A program made the position numbers and the translations under genes. A stretch of 64,000 nt of DNA from Pagrus major (taxonomy: Eukaryota; Chordata; Actinopteri; Spariformes; Sparidae), in contig NC_133230.1 in assembly GCF_040436345.1 (NCBI RefSeq), positions 21,090,197-21,154,196 of the forward strand, given 5' to 3'. The number at the start of each line of letters is the position of its first letter. The first letter of the stretch is position 1. Of the stretch, positions 1-11,607 are shown in pieces. The notes under the pieces were generated by a model. The model had not been told where the DNA came from, searched no databases, and was given only the letters and a program-made list of their open reading frames with translations.

Positions 1-538
1 TGACAAGGTTGGGGCATCAGCATGGGGCAATAGGCCGTAGATCCCTGAGGCCCAGCTGTGATCAGCACAGCCCAGCAGATGGAGAGAGGTATGCTTGCAG
101 TGGTAGACAGTATACCCCCCATTGAAAGCGTGGGGGAGGGAGGGGGTTGTTTTATGGATGACTGACTGCTGCAGCAAGGTTAAGGGAACCAATCTCTGAC
201 ACTTCACTTCCTCTCCCTGCAGTAAAGACCCCCTGCCTTTGGTGCATTTACCTGTTTCCTGCTCCCTGTGGTGGACAGCAGCACCTCTGACAAACAATTA
301 CGTTTGGCCAAACACACACACACACACACAAATTATTCAGCTATTGCTGGCAATGACATAAATCAGGTTTTTCAATTAGCAAGTGCTAATGACCATTTGA
401 AATGTTTTGGGAGCACTAAATGTCACACGTATTTGATTATCCCCACTGACCACTGTACAGCATATGGTTGCATGTGTTTGTATGTGATTTCATAAAGAGA
501 GAATAATTAATTTGCCAAGACAACGAAAGATCAGAAAA
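1..538. other. Left-edge non-coding stretch
   Basis: I recognise no gene here. A short CA run lies at about 313-330. The stretch follows the stop codon of the ELYS-like gene and probably holds its 3' flank. Short open frames in it show no family resemblance. Confidence 0.5.
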
Positions 539-3500
539 TTATTCACCTGATATATTTGCTGTTCCTGCATCTGTAGCACACAGAAGGTCACTGGAAGCTC
601 CACAGGTTTCTAGGTCCTGTTTCCACCAGCTGCCTGTTTTGCAATGATCGAGCCAGCCAGCTGAGGTTCCCTGGAAACAGGGATCATCCGTCTCATTGGT
701 GGTGTCCGAGGGAGCAGAGGTGGTTTTGATGTTGTAGGTTGTGCTGGAGGTCAGAAAGCTACCAGAAATCTGCTGAAACTGGGTGGGGCAAACAGAGCTG
801 CACATTGGGGGGAAGAGGGAGATGTCCAACTGACTTGTCCCTGCTGATGACCTTGAGCTGCGGGCTATAGGATCCTCTGATGGAAAAAGGTTCTGCTGAG
901 GGTCCTGAGTGGTTTCAGACGTGGTGCAGGAGAAGCCTTGACCGAAACATCCCAGTGGGTTCTCCTGCTGGTGATTCTCATATGTTTTCTTGGCACATAA
1001 AAAGCACACGAAGAACCCCATTTTTAATACATAGGTGAAAGTCAACCTACATTATGCACTTCTTAGTTAGATAAAGATACTGCATACCTGAAGAAGCTCT
1101 TCCTGCAGGAGACAGTCAAATGTGGCAGCCTCACCAACATCGAAAATCTCATACGGGATGCGATCTGATTGGTCCTCTTGGTTGGTTTCCTTGGTTTCCT
1201 TGGTTTCCTCTGACACTTCTTTACACCAGGCCAGTTTCTCTGAGAAAAGTACGTGAAGTGATGTGAACATTGAGAGTGAAGCACAATTCAGATGGATAAT
1301 TTTGTGGCAACACACCATCATCAGGTGAGAAGAAGCTGTGACTGTCAAACTCGGGCTCAAAGAGATTAGGTACTGACTGGCTGTCAGTGCTGCAGAGTAA
1401 ATGGGGAAGACTCATTTAGAAACTGAACCATAGGAAGCAAATATCACTTTCAATTTACTCGGCAGTATGAAGTGAGTGAGATAAAATGACCTCTGACCCC
1501 TTTTTAAAAGAAAGGGTTTCATCCATGGAAGGTCCTGAAACTGCAGCAACACTGAGGAAGTCCTTGCTTGTGAAAACATCTGTCTCAACATCTTCTCCAT
1601 CTAGAAATCAGTTGAAGTTTCTCTTAACCTTTCGACTGCATCTTAATGTGAATGATGTGCGAATAAAATCCAGCACAAAGCTTACCCTCTGCAGAAAGCA
1701 CCAGCTCAACCAAAGCATCTTTGTCCAAGTTGCTGAAGAAAATGGGGTCTGTGGTGCCATCTAGTGTCAACATCAGCTCAGGGCAATCTGGCAAGGCGTT
1801 GAAGGGTGAAGGGGTTCTGCTGTCTTCTTCCTCCTCTTCCCTGCTTTGATTTTCTTCATCATTGAGCAGAGAGGAGATTCTCTGCAGAGTCAAGGTACTC
1901 TCATAAATATGACAGCGTTGCCGTCTCAACAGAGGCAGGGAGGAGGCTGAGGTGAAGGAGGAGACAGACTCAGAGTTCAGATCCGCAGAAGAAGAGATGT
2001 GCTCTGGTGACTCGGGTTGCTGCTGGGACACAAACAAAGGGCATTATTTCACAGTCACATGTTCTAAAAAAACAATAGTCTTTTAGCAGGCACATTAAAA
2101 ATGTATACATTTTGAAGAGGCTGTTCCTCTTGTGGTTCATCTGTATGTGCTGTTGGCTCTGTTTCCTCTATCATGTCCATTGGTGAGGGGCTTGGCGTGA
2201 GATGACGCAGAGCCTGGGTTGACAGAAACATCTCTCTGCTGTCTGATTTTCTCTCTGTGTGCTCTGGCCATACCACCTCACTGGAAGGAAGAGCATGGAG
2301 AAATGATGAGCTGAGATCTCTGGGTCACTACATACATTTCAGTATAATCCAACTTCAGTACCTCATTTTGGGATGTGGCTTTCTCACTTCCATCACAGCA
2401 TTTCTGACTAGTTGGACCAGTTCCTCTCGGGACACTGTGTTCACTTTCTGAGCCTGATACAGGTCAGCAGACAGCGGGCAGGGTGGCCTTCCTGCTGACT
2501 TGTCTTATAAAAGGAAATTTCATGGTTAAACATACTGCACTTTATTCTGCCCTGATACCATTTAATATCCCATTTATAATCAGCCTTACCTTTTTCCAAC
2601 AGTGATCCTGTAGTCCCAATACCATTTACATTATCTCCTTCACCCTGATAGAGATTTTTAGGGTAAAAAAACATCATTTCAAGGCTGAATCTCTTTGGTA
2701 CATACACTTATTTGCCTTATTACAAGACATTCACCCACATGGTATCCTGCAGGGATGTACTTTAAAGCCTCGGCACACAGACCAACTCCATCACAAGCCT
2801 TGAGGAAGTACATGGCCGTGTCGCTACTTTCTGTGTGGCCTCTCTTCAACAGAGTCCAGGCTTCAGAGACACAACTGATAGACATTGTCAATAACACACA
2901 ATATGACAATAACTCAAATGTGACTGAATTTTTTTGATAATGTTTTGATAATCTTAGCTTAGGAGTTCTCAAAGTGTATCCAGCAAACATTTTGTGCAGC
3001 CTCCGTAAGTGACATTTTAATATATATTTAAGTACATTTTAATATCCCATGGTCTGTTTCAATACCTTAATTTTCAAAAGCCTACATTTAATACACTATT
3101 TGGCTACTGCATCAAACTGTGCCCTCCTAACAAGTATTTCACAGGTGAGGAGTGACAACTTATAAAGTTACTGGTTGCATGGCAAGTAGTAGCATCTCAT
3201 GACTGTCGTGGGAATGATTTGACCAATGTGTGCTAGTACTATTAGCTCAGGTTAGCGATTTCAGTTGACAAATTGGCAGTATAATAACTTTGTTGGACCT
3301 CTGAGACTGATAAAGGGATCTGCCTTATTTGCAAAAGGGCAAATTATGTGCTCAAAGAATCTATTATGAGACCTAATCATATGCTGGCTAGATTGGCACT
3401 CAGTCATAAAAACTTTGAGAACCCCTGTCTGAGATGATCAAAAATATAATCAGTCAGCCATTAGTTTGCCACAATGTACCTGTTTTGAAGTAGAACATCT

Positions 3501-6435
3501 GCAAAGAGCTTAGCATCCTCAGCACTTTCTATTGCAGGCCTGGTCCAGTGGAGGTACCTCAACGCCAGCTGAGGCTGCTTCCTCATTAGCAGACATTGGA
3601 TGATGCAGCCGTGCTGCCAGGAGAGCCAGGGAACAGCAGCCCTGGGGCTCAGTAACAGCTCCATGGAAGCCTGTATAACATGTAACATGACATTAAGCAC
3701 ATGAATGACAAGGTGTCAGGGGCCCTTCGGTCACAGCATCGATTTTCAAGTGACTGTCAATCATACAATCATTGATTAACATGATGAATCCGTCCCTATT
3801 AAGAGCATGTGTACCACAGTCCTTTAAAGTAGCTGGAATTAAACATCCTATAGTTTTAGCCAACTATAGACCCATAACTAACCTTTCTATATGACTCTCT
3901 ACATAACAATAGTTTATATGAGAATTTCCCATCAGGTTTTAGAAAAACAACTGCAGGAAAACACAAAACAACCACAAAGGGACACAAAACTACCACAAAG
4001 AGATACACAATTACAACAGTAACATAAAACAACTACAAAGAGACACAAATAACTACAGAGGGACACACAACTACCACAAAGAGATACAAAACAAAAAACA
4101 AAAGGACATGCAACTACTACAAATAGACATAAAATAACTACAAAGATGCACACAACTACCACAAAGACACAAAAGACTAAAAGAGACAAAAAAACTACAA
4201 AGGGACAAACAACTACCACAAAGTGACACAAAAGACCATAAAGGGACACACAACTAGCACAAAGAGACACAAAATTACAACGGTGACATAAACAAAAAGA
4301 CACAAAACAACTTCGAAGAGAAATACAACCACCACACAAGAGACGACTACAAAGGTTCACACAACTATCACAAATAGACAGAAAAGTCCAACAATGTCAT
4401 AAAACAACTACAAAAAGACACAAAATGACTACAGAGAGACACACAACTACCACAAAGAAACACAAAACGACTACAAAGAGACTCTGTGTCTACTTTCTTC
4501 TGGGTGTGCCACATGTCTGTGCCGAGGAGCCTGTTGTCTCATAATCAATCTATGATAAAGCAGCATGATGAGTTTTTTCTTTATGAAACTGAATCAGTAA
4601 CATCTCTGCTACTTGTTGTTATGGAGAAATAAACAGGCAACTTTCTTGTCATCAATGAAAGCATCTCCTCTGCCAAATGAGAGGCATACTGTAATTTCAT
4701 CACTAATGAGTGGCACAGTGGAGTGTTATTACATTAATCATATGCGCTACTCAAGTGGCCCATTAGTGTCACCTGCAGACTGTTATGGCTGCTGAAACGA
4801 GGACACTAATGTAATCAACAGGATGGTTAACTGGCCTCTGATTCGCACTCTCGATCACAGTCAGCTTGCCTATGCTCATTTAAATGACTTCAGAATCACT
4901 CACTGATGCATGAAATCAATTTTGCCTCTTGGTTATATACCTTGATGTGTCCGTGATCGAGCATCCAGAAGGCCCTGATTTGTTGGGAAAAGCTAGAAGG
5001 AATAGTGAAGGCATGGCAGAAAGATTGAAGGAGGTCGTCTTTGCACTGCAGGAAGTTCGCCATGTCCAGAACAAAGTACATAAGCTGTGATACATAAAGG
5101 TTAAGGACTACATAACAATGAATCATAGAGCACAACAGAAGAAAGGGGGCTGTACAGTATGCTCCACAGAAGACTTAGTTGATGTTTTTGGAAAGATACA
5201 AGCGCTTGGACTGACATGTTGTCTATATGAGGCACCAGCACGAGCTTCAGCAGGGACTGCAGGTTAGGAGGAGGATAGCACTGATCTGTGCAGTCTTCAG
5301 AAGTCGAAAAGCACCCATGTTGTCTGTCCAGGTGAGTCACCATCCCCTGTATCAAAGAGCTGAATCTTCCCTTGACTCCCTCCTCCCATCTAGTCAAATG
5401 TAAGAAAGTAGAAAATCAGAGGTGATAATCTGAAACGGGAGGAAAATTAGTAAACAATGGCTCAGAATTTCTTCATAGAGTCAAACCATCCGAGTTACCC
5501 GGGTGTCTCGAGAGAAGCCTTGCCATGGCTGTGAGCCATTTCTTTCCACATCTGGGAGATACGCTTCACCTCGTGAGCCTCTGACAGCACCAGCAGAGAA
5601 CAGGAAGACTTTTAGAGATGTCATAACAGGTCATCACGTCAATATAATGTGATTTGTGTGATCAAATCTGTACCAGGGTGCTTGGGCAGAAGCCCCATGA
5701 TGCCCCACCACTGAACAAGCCGTCCCAGCCAGATATGTTGCTTCAGAGCCCTTTGTTCTCGGTTCCAGCATCCACGTCTGACGTCTGAGGAGCCGAATGT
5801 ATCCTTGCACACCACACATGGCACCCCCATGCCTGAATAGAAACATTTTGATTCTAGTAAATTCACATCAGAAGGTTAATTACTCATAAGCGGTCATAAT
5901 CATCAGCCATGCTGTATGCTGAATGTGTTGTACCGTGCCAGAGGTGGGCTGAGCTGAGCTGCCTTCTTGCCCACTGGGCCAGGGTGAGCAGGTTCCTCAG
6001 TCTCTGGAGCAGCATGTGCACTCTGGTGAAAGAGCTCCGGTCCAGAAACATCCACAGGCCCTGGCAGCGGCTGAAACCTGTGGGAAGACATACAGAGATC
6101 CTGAGGGTGTGCTTTGAAATCCAAACATTTAAACGTGATTGATGAAGGAACATGTTCTTACTCACATAATGTTAATAACTCCTTTTTAGCAAACTCTGAT
6201 GTCCTCTGGACCCAGCAGCTGAAAGTCAGCGGGATTTCCTCCACATCTACTTCACCTGCAGCAGAGGTGAAAGTTAATGAATCAAACAGAACAGAACTAC
6301 TTCTACTACTACCTTTATGTATGTCAAATACTTCTGTCATGTACCTTCAGCTGTAAGCTTCCGTAGCCAGCGGATGATGGCTCTTATGTTGTTGCTGGCC
6401 AACGCCTCGGACCACTGGTGCTGTGTATCCATCAT
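539..6435 (-). CDS. ELYS/AHCTF1-like protein lacking the N-terminal beta-propeller
   Basis: This multi-exon gene encodes the helical ELYS domain that in AHCTF1 helps build nuclear pores on chromatin. Exons I can place: start ATG-ATG at 6435-6430 (exon to 6345), 6255-6166, 6077-5934, 5832-5674, about 5615-5480, about 5390-5160, about 5080-4940, about 3700-3480, about 2885-2690, then further exons to the stop at 541-539. Landmarks matching ELYS are GRLVQWWGIMGLLP (about 5700), YPPPNLQSLLK (about 5270), AFWMLDHGH (about 4970), WLSWQHGCIIQCLL with ALRYLHWTRPA (about 3550-3640) and EAWTLLKRG (about 2860). The tail from about 2500 down is Ser/Thr/acidic, as in ELYS. There is an in-frame stop just upstream of the start and no WD or propeller exon up to the next gene, so the protein begins inside the region that follows the propeller. 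A non-coding first exon probably lies at 6660-6880. The junction 5674/5615 is out of phase by the simplest splice sites. Family identity is fairly sure; function is inferred. Confidence 0.72.
3943..4482. repeat. ACAAAGAGACACAAAAC-type minisatellite
   Basis: About 540 bp of imperfect tandem units built from ACAAAGAGACACAAAA and CAACTACCACAAAGAG blocks, A/C-rich on this strand. It lies in an intron of the ELYS-like gene. The long Val/Phe/Cys-rich frame on the minus strand is a by-product of the repeat, not a protein. Confidence 0.85.
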
Positions 6436-6902
6436 GACTGCCCTCTGACCCCAGGGTCCACACAGAGACAAGGGAGTTCACATGATGGGATCAAAAAAGT
6501 GATACCTATTCATTACAGCAGAAGAAACAAATGGTTATTACTACAGGTGATATAACCATAAACACACGTGTGTTAAGTACAAATTAAGGCATGAATGTGG
6601 TATCTGTCATTATTTTACAAGCCTCCATAGAGAAAACTGTAAAGATTTTTTGAATACTTACTTGGAGACGTGGTTTAGTTGTCCAGTAGCTCCGGTTAAC
6701 TGTCCGTGTGCGCAGCGATGAGTGCTGTGTGCTCTGTCTGCCCCGGGGATTTGCTGACTGGACCGGTGGCTACAGTAACACTCTCTTCTTACACAAGCTA
6801 CTTTGGTACATGTTAATCCACTAATCTCACTCTCAGTTAACATTTCATTGGCTGAGTTGCAGCATGGCTGTGAGTGCATGCGTGTGTATCTTTATTTACA
6901 TC

Positions 6903-7197
6903 ACTAGGGCTGCATTTAATGATTATCTTCATTGTTGAGTAATTTGACAACTATTTTCTTGATTAATTGATTTGTTGTTTGGTTTATAAATGATGAAAAA
7001 TGTCGATCAGTGTTTCCGAAAACTCCGTTTTGTCCACAACCTAAAGATATTAAGTCTACTCTCATAAAGGAGTAAAGAAACAGGAAAATATTCACATTTA
7101 AGAAGCTGAAACCAGAACATTTTTCTGTTTTTTTTTTCTTAAAAAATTATTCAAACTGATTAATAAGTTATCAAAATAGTAAAGTCATTTTTCACTT
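6903..7197. repeat. Teleost 'agggctgca' interspersed repeat, old copy
   Basis: The stretch starts AGGGCTGCATTTAATGATTA and runs through ACTATTTTCTTGATTAATTG, AACCTAAAGATATTAAGT, CACATTTAAGAAGCTGAAACC and ends GTTATCAAAATAGT. This order of blocks is that of a very common non-coding ~300-bp teleost repeat, remembered rather than searched. Many substitutions suggest an old copy. It lies between the 5' ends of the ELYS-like and peripherin genes. Confidence 0.6.
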
Positions 7198-8620
7198 TTT
7201 TTCTCACATTTTATAGACAAAAATATTTAAAGCTGCACTATTTAGTTTTGAAAAAGAACTTCAGAAACTCAGACAGGTAATATTTGTAATATTGATAAAG
7301 TAATAATACAAACTCAGAAATAAGTCTTATTTCCATAATTGAATAAAGGAAAATAAGAGGATAATAGGGGAAAATGAGGTCCCCAGAACACTGTCTGGAG
7401 CTAGAAAGGTGGCAGGGAGATGATTATTGGTGTATTTACCAGTAAAGAAAACAGTTGTAACCCTACTGGAATGTTTCCAGCAGTAAACAGCTGTGCAGCA
7501 GCGTTTTTTCCTTCTATAATTGTGTCAGTGTGTATTTACCCTTAGTTTACCCCTTAATGACCTATTTACTTTTTCTAGACCATGTGTGTGTGGCCCTCAT
7601 AAAAAGCACGAGAGGGCAGAACATGTGGAGGTATTGTTAAGTGAAAAACAATTAATTTTTAATTATTTCTGTTTACATACACTCATTTTTGTAATTACAA
7701 GCTGGCCTAATTAAAACGCAAAACTGTAGAGAAAAAAAACATTTTTCTGAATGGATGTCTAGGCTTTTGTAGTAGCCTACTTTTACGTTTGACACACACG
7801 CACACACAGACACACGCACACACACACACACACACAGTGGCCATCATCCATTACTTTCACAGTGCTGGGACAGTCTACAGATTTGCGTAGGTGACAGAAG
7901 GTAGGTCCAAATCCCCTGGTGGGGCCCAGGGATGATTAATGATTAAAGGGGATTAGGAGATGGGTCAGGGCTCGGCTACTAGTCTCACTCTGATGCTGCC
8001 GTGGCTGCCTTCATACTATCTGTGTCACTACGACCACTCGCCTCTCTCAGGACTAAATCTGAGGACGCCAGCGGGAAAACAAAGTGAAAACGAGAGGAGA
8101 GGGATGGCAGATGTTCAAGGTGAATGCTGACCAGGATAAGGTAGGGACAGCGGACTTTCTGTGTCAGTTACTTCTTACATTTTATTTTTGGGAACTTGAA
8201 ATGCCAAGATCCCTGGAATTACGTTTTTTAAACCACAGTACATCTTGCTGATCTTTTTTCAGTCTGATTCACATGAAGATTGCTTCAAGCGGTTGCGCAT
8301 CTGTTCACATGTCACTGTATTTTGTCTTAGCCGTGTTTGACATTCAGACAAATTTTGCTGTCATGTGATCTTATATACTTTTCATACTCATAGGCCTGCC
8401 TGCATCTACAGTATAACCAAAATGCAGCGTCCACAATATATCGATCATGACTACCAGGCTAAGCTGCTTATGAGAGGACCTTCAGAGAACTCTACAACCA
8501 GTCCCCCTCCCCTTGGTCCCCCACACCCCCTACAGGATAACCTGTTCCTCTCCCCTGCTTCACCTGCGTCCCACCCTTAATCCCCCCCTGGACTTTAAAG
8601 AACAAGAGGAGATATATACA
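7198..8620. other. Intergenic and 5' leader region of the peripherin gene
   Basis: No gene is recognised. A CA microsatellite lies at 7791-7836. The last 200 bp probably belong to the peripherin leader and contain a small open frame from the ATG at 8422 to a TAA at 8578-8580, ending 40 nt before the peripherin start. Confidence 0.5.
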
Positions 8621-11217
8621 ATGGCAGTTTTGAGACTGAAGTTCACCAAGACCAAGAGGGACAAGCTGGCCCAGGTGCTGTGGATCCTGAACTGGATCTC
8701 AGTAGTGACAGGGGCCATCCTCTTCAGCCTGGGCCTCTTCCTCAAGGTGGAACTCAACAAGCGGGAGGAGCTGATGGCTGAGAGGGACATCCAGTATGTT
8801 CCCAACATGCTGATCGCTGTGGGCCTCATCGCCTGTGCCATAAACTTCCTGGGTGGGAAGATCTGCTACGACTGCGTGGACAGCACCAAGTTCTTGCGCT
8901 GGAAGCTCATCATGCTGCCCTACATCATATGCACCTTCTTCTTCACCTTCTGCGTGCTGGTGGGGGCTCTGATGTGTTACAGCATGCGCGGGGAGCTGGA
9001 TGAGTCTCTGAACCTGGGGCTGACAGAGGCCATGAGGTTCTATAAGGACACGGACACGCCGGGACGATGCTTCCTGAAGCGCACTGTGGACGTGCTGCAG
9101 ATAGAGTTCCAGTGCTGTGGAAACAATGGATATAAAGACTGGTTTCAAATCCAGTGGATCAGCAGCCGTTACCTGGATATGTCCGAAAGAGAGGTGGTGG
9201 AGTAAGTGCACACTACAGACTGAGGACACTGATTTAATAAGAGGGTATATTCACATTTAAGATGGCATAAAAAGGGATTGTATAAAAAATATTGACATAG
9301 GAAAAGATTCAACACCCTCCCCTAATATCTCAAACATGTTGGTGCAACTTATATCTAATGGAGCTAAATTAAAAACTTCATACCCCCTCCTCTATAATCA
9401 TTTTTACACAGTCCCAAACAATGACACACTAAGTTCAAATCTTTCACACATAACACCTGTCATAAAACCCTGAGCTTTCCCCTCTTCCTCCTGCTTTCTA
9501 GCCGATTGAGAAGTAACGTGGAGGGGAAGTACCTGATGGACGGAGTCCCCTTCAGCTGCTGCAACACCTTCTCCCCCCGGCCCTGCATCCAGCAGCAGCT
9601 CACCAACAACTCCGCTCACTTCAACTACGAGCACCAGACAGAGGAGCTGAACCTGTGGATGAAAGGCTGCCGCCAGGCGCTGCTGGAGTACTACACCCAC
9701 ATCATGCAGTCCATTGGCCTCACAGTCCTCATCACCTGGCTGTTTGAGGTGAGAGGACACAAGTTAAAGGGATATTCTTACCCTAACCCTAACCAATCAT
9801 ATTCTTTATGCCTAAACCTAACCAGTCTACATGAGTAGAGAGAGTCACAACAACAGACATTCAAAATGCTGATCGTCAAGTGAGTCACGTAGACCTCAGA
9901 TAGTTCCCTGAAGTTTTTTGCGGGCAATTTGATTACGCTAATAGACAAAACATAAGAGTGTAACATAACAAACAATAAATGCACTCATACTGAAACTGCT
10001 GCCACTGCTGTGAAAAAACGGTCCACTGGAGCAAATGGAGATGACGTGACTCTCTCTACTCAAGGAACCCAGCCAACGAAGTCAACGAGTACTAGCCAGT
10101 CAGAGGCAGAGTAGGGCAGGCCATGACTTCACCACCCTTGGGAAACAAATTTCCCCATAGGTGTAAGAAATTGTCTCAAGTGATGTAACTTGAGGCAATG
10201 TAACAAGTAATGTGGGATATTGAATAAGTGAGTGTACCAGACCACTGCGGCTTGTTTGTGTTGTGTTTGAGGCTAGCGGCCCAAGGCTACACCAAGCTCC
10301 TACTAGCATAACGCACCTCAAAATACAACTGAACTTTTGGCAGTCGAGTATCCAAAAACGGTGATTATACACAAATGAAAACATAATTATGATTATTAAA
10401 TTACATTTCTGCAAATTGATCCTCCAAAATCTTGCATACTGGACCTGAGATAGAGAGAGCGCTGCTGCAGTAGCTGTTTCTACTTTACTACTCCAGAATC
10501 TTTGTTAAAACTGTTTGAAATATGAGACATTGTCTTGTCTGATAAGTTAAATCGCTTCAGCAGTAACATTGACTAGCATTTTTCCTTTCCATTACCAAAA
10601 GTTTTATGGACACTAATGAAGGACATGATTGGTGTCATCTCAGCCTTTGCATGAACTCCGTTATGGCACATTCACTTCACACCGTTACAGTACTAATCCT
10701 TGAGTAAATCTCTACTGTCGTATTATCTCTGTGTCCTACCTGCAGGACATGAAGTGGACTCTCTTATTGTCCGCTACTCAGTTGCATGTCAGTTAGAGCC
10801 GCAGATACTTATTAGTTACAAAATGACAGCAGACCATATGGACGAAACAAACAAAACTCTACTCGTGTGACCTCTTGTATCATGAGTTGCGCTCACATTA
10901 TGTGTCATGTGTTCACTAATATGCTTACTTGTGTCTTGTTTTAGCTGTCAGTGTTGACAGGGGTTCGTTTCCTCCAGACCTCCCTGGAAAATGTGCTGAG
11001 ACAAGGTGACCCCAACTCTGAGTCTGAGGGCTGGCTGCTGGAAAACAGCTTCATGGAAACGGCCCGCATGAACCTGAACATCATCAAGAGCCTCGGCAAG
11101 TGCAACCAGATAGACACAACCAACAATGGAGACCCAAACATTAATGTTCCCTGCACCTCTAAAGCAAACTACGGGCCGGACAACGTGCCCCCGAAGGAAA
11201 CACCTGAAGACAGTTGA
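8621..11217 (+). CDS. prph2l: Peripherin-2/RDS-family photoreceptor tetraspanin
   Basis: Tetraspanin of the rim of photoreceptor disc membranes, where family members form disulfide-linked oligomers that shape the rim. Coding exons: 8621-9201, 9502-9748, 10945-11217; phases join cleanly to give 366 residues (human PRPH2 has 346). Four membrane segments lie at about residues 18-42, 60-82, 98-123 and 262-285. The large outer loop has the family signature with the same numbering as human PRPH2: Cys150 (the inter-subunit disulfide residue), [11 protein letters not shown] from Cys165, PFSCCN, RPCIQ and the glycosylation site NNS. I chose the ATG at 8621 because MAVLRLKF aligns with the family start; an in-frame upstream ATG at 8513 would add 36 unrelated residues. 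It could be prph2 itself, but the first exon looks more like the prph2-like branch (chicken CRDS2, frog rds35) and its neighbour is ubr1 rather than ubr2. Family sure, branch less so. Confidence 0.88.
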
Positions 11218-11601
11218 CCTCTCTCAGGCCTCAGTGAACAGCATCTCTAAAGGGCCTCCATCTAGACGCTACATTTATTGCTTTGAATCCCTATGAATCC
11301 AAATCTCTCGATACATGTTCTTTTTTCAAACAACATAATGTAAATCATAAATCACCACAATTGTACATATTTTTCTGTACATCTGTACACATCTGTACTG
11401 TGATATGTTTACAAATGATATCTTGTTGCCTGTGTTTGGTGTGGTTTTACAACAGGTGGTCTTACAGTTTCTTACACCTGTCTGCTTGCAATACTGGAGC
11501 CACAATGAACTTGAGATTCGTATTTCTTTGATGAAGAGAAATTAGGGATAGTGATCAGAAGTTGAAGGCCACGTTTTGCCTGATTTTGCCTAAAGTATGA
11601 T

Positions 11602-11607
11602 AATAAA
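11602..11607 (+). terminator. Poly(A) signal, peripherin gene
   Basis: AATAAA about 385 bp after the stop codon, the first canonical signal downstream. A second AATAAA occurs near 12409, so a longer 3' end is possible. Confidence 0.5.

Noticed and set aside
3932-4360. 142-codon minus-strand frame rich in Val, Phe and Cys
   Set aside because: It is a direct translation of the minisatellite.
8513-8620. In-frame N-terminal extension of peripherin
   Set aside because: The 36 extra residues do not resemble any peripherin start; family alignment puts the first Met at 8621.
9779-9795. Telomere-like TACCCTAACCCTAACC in a peripherin intron
   Set aside because: Only about two CCCTAA units; too short to be called an interstitial telomere.
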